A stretch of DNA of 40,106 bases from Gammaproteobacteria bacterium. Its GTDB lineage: Bacteria > Pseudomonadota > Gammaproteobacteria > SZUA-140. Below are positions 29,765 through 39,790 of the stretch, in pieces; positions within the stretch are counted from its first letter, which is position 1; the number at the start of each line of letters is the position of its first letter. The stretch covers positions 1-40,106 of the forward strand of contig WFNO01000115.1 of the NCBI GenBank assembly GCA_015488555.1, given 5' to 3'. Position numbers and translations under genes: made by a program. A model generated the notes under the pieces. It searched no databases. It was not told the DNA's origin and saw nothing but the letters and a program-made list of their open reading frames with translations.

Positions 29765-30316
29765 AGGCTGAACAATGCCGTCGACCTCATCGATCGCGGC
29801 CCGGAATCCTCTGCCGTGCTGGAATGGCTGGCACAGCCCTAGTTTCACAGCGTTTGCGGCAACCATGAAGCCATGCTCCTGGAGCAGGATGGAGACGTGC
29901 AGCGCCTGGCCTGGTGGCTGCGCTGCAATGGCGAGCAATGGTGGGAGGAACTGGCCCCGAAACAGCGCCGGGATTGCCTCGAAGCCTTTGCCCGCCTACC
30001 CCTGGCATTGGAGATCGAAGCCGCCGATGGCTACGTGGGCATCGTCCATGCCGACGTACCACCTTGGTTGGACTGGCCTGCCTTGCACGCACTCCTTCAG
30101 ACCCAAGACCCGGATTTACGCCATTACCTGCTCTGGGAACGGCGCCGCATCTCCTTCCTGGACGACACCCCGGTGGCTGACATCCAGCGCGTCTTCTGTG
30201 GGCATACTCCGTTGTCTCTACCCCGCCGGCTGGGTAACGTCTATTTCATCGACACCAGTATCTGTTACGGGGGCGAAGTGGCGATCTTGTCCCTTGCCGG
30301 CGAGCCTGCCGCTTGA
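29765..30316 (+). pseudogene. Decayed PPP-family serine/threonine phosphatase (PrpA/B-like) with in-frame TAG and lost N-terminus
   Basis: Same frame reads AVDLIDRGPESSAVLEWLAQP-TAG-FHSVCGNHEAMLLEQDGD...GNVYFIDTSICYGGEVAILSL; GDxHG motif absent upstream. Confidence 0.85.
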
Positions 30317-30340
30317 AAAAGCTACCGGCCGCATGCGCCC

Positions 30341-30742
30341 TCAGGCTGGCAATTTCAACCAGTACAGGAGAATGCCTGCAAAGGAGATGATGCCTAGAAC
30401 GATGAGGTAGAGGCGATAGTGATCGTCGCGGCGGCGCAGCCGATGACGGTTGAGCCACAGCCCCGCCACGCTGGCAGTCAGTCCCAGTACCATGGCATAA
30501 AAGATGTAGCGGGCCAGTTCCAGGTCCCAGTACGGACGCAGTGAAGACGGCAGGCCCAGACGTTCCAGCAAGCGTGGATCGATGAAGGTTTCTTGGGGCC
30601 GGGCCAAATCGAACATGGCCAGAGCCGCGAACAGACACAGCCAGCCGACGATGCCGAACAGGCGCATCAACAACAACCAAATATCTTCGCCGCGCCGGCG
30701 TTCTCGAAAGATATCTCGCTTTTTCAATACGCCTTTACGCAC
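30341..30742 (-). CDS. Conserved hypothetical membrane protein
   Basis: 133 aa with three hydrophobic helices (FGIVGWLCLFAALAMF, YIFYAMVLGLTASVAGLWL, LYLIVLGIISFAGILLYWL). Confidence 0.7.
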   Translation of the reverse strand: MRKGVLKKRDIFRERRRGEDIWLLLMRLFGIVGWLCLFAALAMFDLARPQETFIDPRLLERLGLPSSLRPYWDLELARYIFYAMVLGLTASVAGLWLNRHRLRRRDDHYRLYLIVLGIISFAGILLYWLKLPA

Positions 30743-30768
30743 GCCCCATCTCTCTGTCGCCCCGGCAC

Positions 30769-30795
30769 GTAGGCACGGGCGGACCTGCGTCCGCC
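30769..30795 (+). repeat. REP-like element (GTAG tetranucleotide plus hairpin)
   Basis: GTAGgcacgGGCGGACctgcGTCCGCC: 7-bp perfect stem, 4-nt loop. Confidence 0.45.
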
Positions 30796-31015
30796 GTACC
30801 GGTGTCAGAAAGATCTCTTCATCTTGATCTGTATCGGCCGTACCTGCCGCCGAGATGAATGGGAGCGGAGTCGGAGCCTCACCAGCTTCTATCCGCGTGC
30901 GGATTCACGCCACGAGTGCTTGGGAAAGATCTCGACGAGAAAGGTGAACACCAAGACGGATAAGGGCCAAGATAGATACAGGGGTGCAGGAGGGGCAGGC
31001 GACCCGCTCCCAGCC

Positions 31016-31129
31016 TCAATGGCCGGCAGCCGCCCGACCGTCACCGGTCTTCTTCTTGCGCGGACGAGGCTTGCCATAGGTGCCGCGCCAGATCTTGCCG
31101 CGGCGAGTGCGTCGGTCACCCTTTCCCAT
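31016..31129 (-). CDS. 30S ribosomal protein THX (bTHX)
   Basis: 37-aa minus-strand translation [37 protein letters not shown]; strong SD AGGAGG upstream; not in the ORF track. Confidence 0.88.
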   Translation of the reverse strand: MGKGDRRTRRGKIWRGTYGKPRPRKKKTGDGRAAAGH

Positions 31130-31311
31130 GTGTCTACCTCCTTAGCTCGTAATCGCCGTGCTGAAATCATATATGGTACGAGAACTTATCTCAACACTCC
31201 CCGCAGCCGCGCACTGGGCAATTTTCGGTGGCGACGGCGGACGCCCAATCGAAAATCGCCGACACCTGTGATTACGACTCCGGACAGCACCGTCCGTTTC
31301 CGGAACGGGCT

Positions 31312-32337
31312 TCAGGGATGAGCTGTTAGGGGCGGAATCTCTGGTGTGGATCTTTGAGGCGGGCTCCATGGAACTGTCAGCCGTAGGGGGGGGTATCCCA
31401 AATCTCGCAGCTCCGCGAGCAGGCTGTCTGCCCCCAGCAGATGAGCTGCGCCCACCACCACGAAATAGCGGCGCCCCGGCTGCACCATCTCCAGGAGGCG
31501 CCGTACCATGGCCCGGTCGCGAGTTCGAAGCAGGCGCTGATACAAGATCTTGCCTTGTGGCGAGTCACTGAACCCTTCCATCAACAGCCGCTCCAGCACC
31601 TTCGTCCGGCCGCAGTACCAAGCCTCCAGGAGGGCACGAAAATACTCACCGCTCTCAGACAGGGTCTCAAGAGCCTGCTCGAGCAGGGCCTCTTGCACAG
31701 TGTATGGCAATTCGTCCAGAAAAGACCACTGGGCCTCCAACCCCTCCAATTCCAGCACCGGTTTGTCCACCCGCGCTGCGGCCTGGAGAAAGTGCCGGTC
31801 GACACCCCAGCGCGCTTCGTAACCCGCTTCCTGCAGAGCGGCCACCGTGAGACCCATGGCTACCAGCCAGGGTTTGCGCGTGCGCAAACCTTCCAGGGTC
31901 AAATCCAGGCGCGCCGCTGCCCGCACCAGAGCCTGCCAACCCTGGGCTGACAAATGTTGCTCCAAGGTTTCACCCTGCGGCAGACGTCCCCGCCGAGAGA
32001 TCCACGTCGCTGCCTGCGCCGACGAAACGGCATGAACGTCAGCTTCCACTACGAGGAAATCAGCGGCGGTGAAATGCCGTTCGATCTGTTCCGGCAGGGG
32101 ATAGAGGGCCGGCTCACCGAAATGGATGGATCCCAGGAAATGAATGACGGCCCCGCGGACCTCCACCCGCCACAGGGGTGGCAACCGGCAAGGGGGAGAG
32201 GTATCCTCCGGTGCCGCAATCTCCCCAGCCTCAACCGCGGCGGGCGCCTCCCACAGCAATCCCGGCAGGAACGACACCAGCAACAACAGGCCCGCCAGCA
32301 CTATGCCTCGGACACGCTCTGAATGAGGCTTCATCAT
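31312..32337 (-). CDS. TraB/GumN family protein, exported
   Basis: Signal peptide; LWRVEVRGAVIHFLGSIHFGEPALYPLPEQIERHFTAADFLVVEADV; RYFVVVGAAHLLGADSLLAELRDLGY. Confidence 0.85.
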   Translation of the reverse strand: MMKPHSERVRGIVLAGLLLLVSFLPGLLWEAPAAVEAGEIAAPEDTSPPCRLPPLWRVEVRGAVIHFLGSIHFGEPALYPLPEQIERHFTAADFLVVEADVHAVSSAQAATWISRRGRLPQGETLEQHLSAQGWQALVRAAARLDLTLEGLRTRKPWLVAMGLTVAALQEAGYEARWGVDRHFLQAAARVDKPVLELEGLEAQWSFLDELPYTVQEALLEQALETLSESGEYFRALLEAWYCGRTKVLERLLMEGFSDSPQGKILYQRLLRTRDRAMVRRLLEMVQPGRRYFVVVGAAHLLGADSLLAELRDLGYPPLRLTVPWSPPQRSTPEIPPLTAHP

Positions 32338-32479
32338 CGTTTGTCTTGATATTCCAGCAATGCATGGAATCATGCCAAGATATTCCTGCGCATTCCTGTG
32401 CCAGATCGCTACCGGCACGCCCTTCCGGATAACCGAGCCGAAATCGCAACATGATGAGAATTCAGGAACGCATTGGAAC

Positions 32480-32917
<438 letters not shown>

Positions 32918-33135
32918 AGTTCACGCCCCCTTGCTGGAAGGCGTGTTGCTCCGCTGTCATCGGCGCTTCTTGGCCGATGTGCGGCTCGCCGACAGCACCT
33001 TACAATACGAAACAAGACGGAACGATCCAGAGGCAAAGTCGGTAACGAGAGTGAAAGCGGAAACCATGCGCGCAAACGGCTGCAAAAGGGAGAAAAAAGT
33101 GGGAATCGAGCACAGGGAAGGCGTGCCGGGCAGCC

Positions 33136-33339
33136 TCATTCACCCTTTTCGATCTGGCGCGCCCGCTCCCGCTTACCTACCCAGATGATGAGAGCCACAG
33201 GCAACACCACCACCAGCAGCACCGCCAGTAACACCAGCAAGGTCCCAGGAGTGGACTCGGAAGTCGCCAGAGAACCCAGGAAGAACACCACCGCGGCGGC
33301 ACTGCCGCTATAGATGAGAAATCGTTTCAGTTCCTTCAT
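33136..33339 (-). CDS. Small hypothetical membrane protein
   Basis: 67 aa, two hydrophobic helices (FLIYSGSAAAVVFFLGSLA, GTLLVLLAVLLVVVLPVALIIWV). Confidence 0.55.
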   Translation of the reverse strand: MKELKRFLIYSGSAAAVVFFLGSLATSESTPGTLLVLLAVLLVVVLPVALIIWVGKRERARQIEKGE

Positions 33340-33570
33340 AACCCCTCTTTGCTCCTTCGGTGGGCACACATCCCGATTCACTGCCCCAATATCTGCCTCC
33401 ATGATAGCTCAAATGACAGGGGGTTTCATGCCCGCTCCCCTTCCTGCCCACGCTTTCCGTAGCGCCTTAGGAGCCCCCGCTGGCCCTACGACGGCGCAGG
33501 TTCTCCACTCTCAATCTCCACCCGTGCCTGCCGATAACCCTCGATGGAGGAACCAGGAGGAGCAATCATC

Positions 33571-33792
33571 ATGAACCATGCGTCTACAGCCCGCGACACT
33601 ACCGATCGTGCCCATTATCGCATCGGAAGCATTTTCTTCCAAAGCACCATCGATGGTACTAACGCCGGCTGGTACATCACCATCCACGGCGGCAACGTCT
33701 ATGGCCCCTTCCGGGAGAAGAACGTGGCCAAGACCATTCTCGCTGGTCTACTGAAAAAGGCCAACGAACACCAGGAAGACGGCTCTTATTGA
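33571..33792 (+). CDS. Small conserved hypothetical protein
   Basis: MNHASTARDTTDRAHYRIGSIFFQSTIDGTNAGWYITIHGGNVYGPFREKNVAKTILAGLLKKANEHQEDGSY; SD GGAGGAG upstream. Confidence 0.65.
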   Translation: MNHASTARDTTDRAHYRIGSIFFQSTIDGTNAGWYITIHGGNVYGPFREKNVAKTILAGLLKKANEHQEDGSY

Positions 33793-33937
33793 GTGAGAAA
33801 AGGCCGTAGCAACGTCCGGATCACACCAGCCTGGAGCCCCGCAGCCGCCAAACTGCACTCCTCGCTGCGCCGCACGGCGAGAGATGGGGGCCACCGCTGA
33901 AAATGGCGCAAGATACTGAACCCCAAGAGACAACACC

Positions 33938-35242
33938 GTGTCGCATACGGATCAGTTCTTCGTACTCGCCATCTTCCTTGGCCTGCTGGTAGCTTGTGGA
34001 GGTGGAACCACCCCTCTCTACACCAACGACTCGGGGGGTGCCTTTGACACTTCCTCCACACCCACCTTTCAGATCCCCGCCGGGTTCGGCAACCCTGGTG
34101 GAAGGGCTGCCGCACCGGGAGAACGCTCGGGGGGAGTGAACTCCACTCCGGCTCCCGCGAGCATGAATCCCGCCCTTGTCGATGGAGGTGCTCCGACCTC
34201 GAATCCAGTTTCGAACCCAGATTCGAATCGGTCCTCAGACGAGCGACTCGCTGAATCGGTTCTCGAGGTGATCGATGTCCTGAGCGGCGTGGGCAGTTCC
34301 GGAGCGGAACTGGGTCGCGTGGGTGATGCGATCTTCTCCACGGGCCTGCGCTGGCGGATCGCTCTGCCTGTCTCCATGGCGGGCGATACCAAAATCGACC
34401 TGGAAAATACCGGCCTGCTGCACGGACTCAGCGTCATCCTGATGCGCCTGCAACAGACCCCCCAGCCCATCGCCGCATCCCTGCGCGCCCTAGGCGCAGG
34501 ACACGGGGGAGGACAATTTCCGAGTACAGGCATGCTAAGCTACTCTTGCGGCAAGGACGCCACAGATTCCATCCTGAGAACGGGAAACCCAGCAGCTTCC
34601 GAGGATCCGGGACGTTATGAAGTACAGAGTCTGCAGGTCCCCGAGGGCGCCGGCTTTTTTCTCGGCGGCAAGGTCCTCACGGTGCAATTCTACAACTGCC
34701 TGCTAGACGGCCACCGCCTCAATGGCGGCTTCAACCTTTCCACGTTCACTGTCTACGAACCCCCGGCGCAGGACGGTGTGTATCGCAAGGAGATTCGCGC
34801 CGAACTTTCTTTCAACGGCCTCAACGTGCGGCGCGGCTTGGGAGAAGCAGAACTGTCTACGGAAAACGGTTCCCGGACCTTGCTGCAAGTCACCTATGCC
34901 GGTGACGGGCGGGTGCTGTCCATCCGCCTTGACAGTGGACACCTCACTCTCAGCCGCGCAGGCAATCAAAACGAACGCCTCCGGAATCTGATACTCCAAC
35001 GCGAGGCATACCTAAACGGTGGCGGATGGACTTTGGAAGTCTCTGGCGCTTTGATCAGCAGCATCACCGAAACCCGCATCGAAGTGGAAACTCCAGAACC
35101 CCTGCGCTGGCTGCCGGAGGCAGACCGCCCCTTCTCCGGCATCCTCACGATCCACCAAGGCTCCACCCCACTCCGCATTACCTTCCTCGACGCTCCCCTC
35201 CTAGAGAGGGTCGGTGACGAACAAGACCCATTCCAATTCTAG
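33938..35242 (+). CDS. Hypothetical lipoprotein
   Basis: GTG start; N-terminal FLGLLVACGGG lipobox (LVAC). Confidence 0.75.
   Translation: MSHTDQFFVLAIFLGLLVACGGGTTPLYTNDSGGAFDTSSTPTFQIPAGFGNPGGRAAAPGERSGGVNSTPAPASMNPALVDGGAPTSNPVSNPDSNRSSDERLAESVLEVIDVLSGVGSSGAELGRVGDAIFSTGLRWRIALPVSMAGDTKIDLENTGLLHGLSVILMRLQQTPQPIAASLRALGAGHGGGQFPSTGMLSYSCGKDATDSILRTGNPAASEDPGRYEVQSLQVPEGAGFFLGGKVLTVQFYNCLLDGHRLNGGFNLSTFTVYEPPAQDGVYRKEIRAELSFNGLNVRRGLGEAELSTENGSRTLLQVTYAGDGRVLSIRLDSGHLTLSRAGNQNERLRNLILQREAYLNGGGWTLEVSGALISSITETRIEVETPEPLRWLPEADRPFSGILTIHQGSTPLRITFLDAPLLERVGDEQDPFQF
34199..34234. repeat. Degenerate 12-bp repeat, 3 units, in the lipoprotein linker
   Basis: tcgaatccagtt/tcgaacccagat/tcgaatcggtcc. 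Confidence 0.75.
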
Positions 35243-35255
35243 GGATTAGTGACAA

Positions 35256-35272
35256 ACGAGAATCATTCTCGT
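35256..35272. promoter_or_regulatory. Perfect 8-1-8 inverted repeat, weakly Fur-box-like
   Basis: ACGAGAAT-C-ATTCTCGT. Confidence 0.35.
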
Positions 35273-35445
35273 CCTTACTGTCCCATCTTGTTCATCCCGG
35301 TTCACCTCGAATCCGTACTTTGGACGGCATTGGAGCAGATCTGTCGTGAAAAACACACGGAAAGACGAGAGAATGACGCAAGGGGCCATCTATTGAAAAC
35401 GCCTCTTTTGAAATTTGAGTGGGTAGTTTACCCTTTTTGCTGAGA

Positions 35446-36411
35446 TTAGACGGCTTCTTTATAGAGACACCATTGATTGCGCCCGCCATGCTTGGCCTGG
35501 TAGAGGGCCTTGTCCGCACATTCTATCCACTGCACTGGCCCCTCCATGAATTCCGCCAATTCAGCGATCCCGGAACTTATGGTCCAACGAACGGAGCCCT
35601 GTTCACAGTCCAGGGTCTGGCTGGCCATCCGGCGCCGCAGACGCTCGGCTACCAGTTGTGCCTCTTTGGCATTGGTGTCCACCAGGATCAGGCAGAATTC
35701 CTCGCCCCCATAGCGCGCAGCAATGTCGGTATCGCGGATGGATGTACGTACCACCCCGGCGGTGGCCTGGAGAATAGCATTACCGATCTGGTGACCATAC
35801 GTGTCGTTGATCTTCTTGAAATGATCAATATCGAACATAAGTAGCGTACAAGGCTGAAAGGTACGCCGGCTGCGCTTGAATTCCCGCTCCAAACATTCTT
35901 CGAAATAGGCACGATTGAAAAGCTGTGTCAAATGATCCGTACGGTTGAGTCGCTCCAGGCGCTGATTGGCCTCCTGCAGATCCAGTTTGTGCACCGCGGT
36001 ATCGGTGACGTCGTAGAGGATCAACCCCAGATGACTGACCTCCCCTCCCAGTGACAGCAGAGGCACGAAGGTGACATTCTGGTACATGTGAGCCGCGGTA
36101 CCGGTGATGGGCCGGTAGTTCTTGAAGCGGAATAGAAACGGACGCTGTTCCCAGGTCACGAAGGCACGACAGCCGAGCTGGAAAACGGGTTCCGCTTTGC
36201 GCTGAAACCAGCTCCGGGGGATGTCCGGAAAGAGTTCGAACAGGGAATGGCCGATCACATCGCTCGGGCGCCGGCCGCTATGATTCTCCATGAAACTGTT
36301 CCAGATCTGGATGCGATAGTCCCGGTCAAGGACCACCAGTCCCACATCCAGTGCCTGAAGCAAGTGGATGAACCAGTGCATCTCGCGAATGTCGATCTTG
36401 CCGGTCTCCAT
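35446..36411 (-). CDS. PAS-GGDEF diguanylate cyclase
   Basis: PAS-like N-terminus; C-terminal GGDEF with active site YGGEEF and RDTD five residues upstream (I-site). Confidence 0.92.
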   Translation of the reverse strand: METGKIDIREMHWFIHLLQALDVGLVVLDRDYRIQIWNSFMENHSGRRPSDVIGHSLFELFPDIPRSWFQRKAEPVFQLGCRAFVTWEQRPFLFRFKNYRPITGTAAHMYQNVTFVPLLSLGGEVSHLGLILYDVTDTAVHKLDLQEANQRLERLNRTDHLTQLFNRAYFEECLEREFKRSRRTFQPCTLLMFDIDHFKKINDTYGHQIGNAILQATAGVVRTSIRDTDIAARYGGEEFCLILVDTNAKEAQLVAERLRRRMASQTLDCEQGSVRWTISSGIAELAEFMEGPVQWIECADKALYQAKHGGRNQWCLYKEAV

Positions 36412-36414
36412 GCT

Positions 36415-37404
36415 TCACCCCATCACGCAAGAGACACATTCGTTCAGAGACGGACGGGAGTCCTCTGTGAACAGGAGCAACAGATCGCAGTTGATCTCGT
36501 GACGCTCGATCTTGCAACCCATTTCTATGGCCAATGTCTGCTGCCAGCGTCGGGCATCGTTGCGCAACAGGTCTTTGACCTGCACGTGCCTTCCCAGCAA
36601 TTGGGGTGGTCCCTGGCTAAAGCTGAGATCCACTTGTTCGGCAATACCCTTGAGACAGGCGCTGATGAGGATACTGGCGATGTCCATGAGCAACTCCACT
36701 TGCAACGCTTCGTTGAGGGGACCTTCCTGCTTCAAGAGCCGGGCGATGTCGCGCATGCTGGACTCGTTGAAGATCAATAGCGCTTCGCCGGCCACCCCCG
36801 GGGCGATAAATCCCTGACACACGGCGGACACCCGTTCACCACGGGCGATATCTTCCAGGGCCATCTCCAGCTCGCTGCGCGACAACATGTGGACGTTGGG
36901 AATGGGCATGACGACAAAGATGCCCAGCAGCCGTGCCAACAGATCGGCTGCACGCCCCATAGCCACGTTGGCCACCTCGCGATAGCCATCCCACAGATCC
37001 ACCGCATCGGGTTCCACGGTATCTACTTGTTGGGGCACTTCTCCCAGGCCGTACTTGTCGATGACTGCTGCCACGTGCTCCGGGCGAACGGGTTTCTTCA
37101 GGAAATCCAGGGCCCCCAGCTGCAGCACCCGCTTGTGGGCCTCGGGCTGGATATCCCCAGAAACGACGAAAACCATGGTTGGCAGGTCCTCCCGGCGAAT
37201 GATTTCCAGTACCTGGTAGCCATCCATCTCTGGCATATTGAGATCGAGAAATACCACTTCGCCCCGACCGGCGCGGATGGCCTCCAGGCACTCCTGGCCG
37301 TTGGCAGCGAAACTCAGAGACACTTCCCAGCCCTCGGGCAGCGCGCGAGCTATTTGCCGCCGGGCAAAGGCGGAATCGTCACAAATCAACACCGCGGTAG
37401 ACAT
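36415..37404 (-). CDS. Response regulator fused to a CheC/CheX-like phosphatase domain
   Basis: REC: AVLICDDSAFARRQIARAL, VVFLDLNMPEMDGYQVLE, FLKKPV; C-terminal half CheC-like (LNEALQVELLMDIASILISACLKGIAEQ). Confidence 0.85.
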   Translation of the reverse strand: MSTAVLICDDSAFARRQIARALPEGWEVSLSFAANGQECLEAIRAGRGEVVFLDLNMPEMDGYQVLEIIRREDLPTMVFVVSGDIQPEAHKRVLQLGALDFLKKPVRPEHVAAVIDKYGLGEVPQQVDTVEPDAVDLWDGYREVANVAMGRAADLLARLLGIFVVMPIPNVHMLSRSELEMALEDIARGERVSAVCQGFIAPGVAGEALLIFNESSMRDIARLLKQEGPLNEALQVELLMDIASILISACLKGIAEQVDLSFSQGPPQLLGRHVQVKDLLRNDARRWQQTLAIEMGCKIERHEINCDLLLLFTEDSRPSLNECVSCVMG

Positions 37405-37606
37405 GTCACACGAGATTCTCCATCGATATAAAAAACACCCGGTCCTGAGCCTTCTCAAACCTGCGATGAGGCCACATGCCTCTCGTGGCTCAGAAAAATC
37501 CGATAGCACTTCCTTGCGGACTGCCCAACTAATACTTAATATCGGACGCTGGCGCAAAAACGTGACCATTCTCATCCCCGGTTCGACGTGAGATCCTGAT
37601 TCCAAT

Positions 37607-37648
37607 CACGAAAAAAGGCCGGCTCAACGAGCCGGCCTTTTTTCGTGA
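37607..37648. terminator. Bidirectional rho-independent terminator
   Basis: cacgaaaaaaGGCCGGCTCaacGAGCCGGCCttttttcgtg; A6/T6 flanks. Confidence 0.93.
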
Positions 37649-37665
37649 GACGGGAATGGTGCCCG

Positions 37666-37869
37666 TTATGAGGGTACGACATGCAAGGCTTGTTTCCCCT
37701 TCGGCGTATCTTCGGTCTCGAAACTCACGGCCTGGCCTTCCGCCAAGGTCTTGAAACCGTCCCCCTGAATGGAAGAGAAATGCACGAAGACATCCTTGCT
37801 GCCGTCATCAGGGGTAATAAACCCATAACCCTTCGACTCATTAAACCATTTGACTTTACCTGTAGCCAT
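37666..37869 (-). CDS. Cold-shock protein (CspA family)
   Basis: [51 protein letters not shown]. Confidence 0.97.
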   Translation of the reverse strand: MATGKVKWFNESKGYGFITPDDGSKDVFVHFSSIQGDGFKTLAEGQAVSFETEDTPKGKQALHVVPS

Positions 37870-38260
37870 TGCGATTACCTCATAACGATGTTGAAACAAA
37901 TTGCGGCAGAACTCAAAGGGCGCGACTCAGAGACTCGACAGGCACACACTGAAGGCTGCGATTCACCCCGAAATCCGCACTTGAAGCGCTGCTACACACC
38001 CAAGCCTACAACATTCACCCGCTCTAGGCCACAAAATGTTCGCGATCGCGCCGATCAAATGGGTTTGCAAGCCGCGCCCGGGAGGTGTAGCATCTGGTTG
38101 CTGAGGCCTGCCGTTACTGCTGCCCGATGGGGTACTTCCGATGGGATATCACACATCTTGCCGTTCTCGTCCAAGTCACTCACCCGTCATGCTGCAACGT
38201 CCGGCCCGGTTGCCCCGCCTGGGGGCAGGTAACAATCTGTAATCTCAAAGGAACACGTTT

Positions 38261-38737
38261 ATGCAAATCGCCGACAACAAAGTGGTCACCATCGACTACG
38301 TACTCACCGACGACGACGGGAATCTCATCGATCGCTCAGAAGGCGGCCAGTTCGCCTATCTGCACGGGGCCAACAATATCATCCCCGGGCTGGAAAAGGC
38401 GCTCACCGGCAAGGAGAAGGGTGAACGGCTGCAAGTGGTCATCCCCCCGGAAGAGGGCTACGGCCTGCGGGACGATTCCCTCACCCAGGTGATCTCGCGC
38501 AGTGCTTTCGAATCGCCGGAAGACATCGCCGTGGGGCGCCAGTTCCATGCCCAGTCTCCGGATGGCCAGCCGCTGGTCATCACCGTGATCGCCGTGAACG
38601 ATGACGAAGTCACCATCGACGGCAATCACCCCCTGGCCGGCACGCAACTCAATTTCGAGATCGACATCGTCGACGTGCGGGACGCCACGGCGGAGGAACT
38701 AAGCCACGGCCACGTCCACGCAACGGCAGAGGCCTGA
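38261..38737 (+). CDS. FKBP-type peptidyl-prolyl cis-trans isomerase (SlyD-like)
   Basis: VVTIDYVLTDDDGNLIDRSEGGQFAYLHGANNIIPGLEKALTGKEKGERLQVVIPPEEGYG; NHPLAGTQLNFEIDIVDVRDATAEELSHGH. Confidence 0.95.
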   Translation: MQIADNKVVTIDYVLTDDDGNLIDRSEGGQFAYLHGANNIIPGLEKALTGKEKGERLQVVIPPEEGYGLRDDSLTQVISRSAFESPEDIAVGRQFHAQSPDGQPLVITVIAVNDDEVTIDGNHPLAGTQLNFEIDIVDVRDATAEELSHGHVHATAEA

Positions 38738-38778
38738 GACCGCGCCGGTCGCAGACCCGAGTACTGTATCAGACGAAA

Positions 38779-38806
38779 GCCCCCGGGGGGCGCCCCGGGG
38801 GTTTTT
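38779..38806 (+). terminator. Rho-independent terminator downstream of the SlyD-like gene
   Basis: cccccggggggcgccccgggggttttt hairpin plus T-tract. Confidence 0.88.
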
Positions 38807-38843
38807 CTTGTTCGTGCCGCCGCTGGATGCCATGCAGGGCGAT

Positions 38844-39680
38844 TCAGAGAGTGGCCCCTTTGCGTTCCAGGGCGTAACGCTCCAGTCGCTCCACGATGTA
38901 GTCATAGGCCTCGTCCACGGAATCGGTCTCGAAGAACAGCTTCAAGTCGTCACGACCGATGGTGCCGTAACGGATCATGGCCTCGAAATCGATCACTTCC
39001 CGCCAATAGTCCCTGCCAAACAGGACGATGGGTAACGGCTTGCTCATTTTGCGCGTCTGCAGAAGCGTCAGCAACTCTGTCAACTCGTCCAGGGTGCCGA
39101 AGCCGCCGGGAAAGACCAGCACGGCCTTGGCCAGATAGGAGAACCAGAACTTGCGCATGAAGAAATAGTGAAAGTGGAAGGACAGCTCGCGCGTCACGTA
39201 ACGATTGTCGAATTCCTCGATGGGAATGGCGATGGTCAGCCCCACGTTGATGCCCTTGGCCTCGGAGGCCCCTCGGTTGGCTGCCTCCATGATCCCGGGG
39301 CCGCCGCCGGTGCAGACCACGAAACGGCGTTTCTCGCCCGCCAATTGTTTGGACCATAGCGTGAGCCGGCGGGCTAGTTCACGTGCCGCCTCGTAATATT
39401 TGGACATCTCCACCATCATGCGGGCCTGTTCCAGGTCTCCGCCCTGTTCCCGGGCCTGCTTGAGCCGCCGGCGCGCCTCGTGCCGGGACAGGAGCCGTGC
39501 CGAGCCGAGAAAGACGATGGTGTCGTCCACCGCATAGCGGGCGAATCGGCTGGCGGGCTCGTGATACTCCGCCAGGATGCGCAAGGAACGGGCATCCCTG
39601 CTGGAAAGGAACTTTTCGTTGCGAAAGGCTTCGATGGCGGTGCTAGATTTCAGGGCCATGGTGGGTATCTCCTCGGACAC
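38844..39680 (-). CDS. LOG (lonely guy) family protein / predicted Rossmann-fold nucleotide-binding protein
   Basis: VCTGGGPGIMEAANRGASEAKGINVGLTIAIP; VFPGGFGTLDELTELLTLLQTRK; start possibly at 39662. Confidence 0.92.
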   Translation of the reverse strand: MSEEIPTMALKSSTAIEAFRNEKFLSSRDARSLRILAEYHEPASRFARYAVDDTIVFLGSARLLSRHEARRRLKQAREQGGDLEQARMMVEMSKYYEAARELARRLTLWSKQLAGEKRRFVVCTGGGPGIMEAANRGASEAKGINVGLTIAIPIEEFDNRYVTRELSFHFHYFFMRKFWFSYLAKAVLVFPGGFGTLDELTELLTLLQTRKMSKPLPIVLFGRDYWREVIDFEAMIRYGTIGRDDLKLFFETDSVDEAYDYIVERLERYALERKGATL

Positions 39681-39790
39681 ATTTTTCTCACAAGGTTCAT
39701 GCCAGTCCGATCAGTCTCTGGAATCACCGCCATGCCGGTTCCAGAACCGCTCCATGGCGAGTACTTATTAACCCAGCAATCAAAGCCTCG

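Noticed and set aside
29840-29842. TAG as programmed recoding (readthrough or pyrrolysine) in the phosphatase
   Set aside because: The upstream GDxHG motif is also lost, so simple gene decay is the better explanation.
29775-30410. 211-aa plus-strand ORF over the phosphatase remnant
   Set aside because: Different frame from the GNHE-containing phosphatase sequence; Trp/Ser/Pro-rich artefact.
30889-31170. 93-aa minus-strand ORF
   Set aside because: Covers bTHX in a different frame; bTHX has the family motif and the SD.
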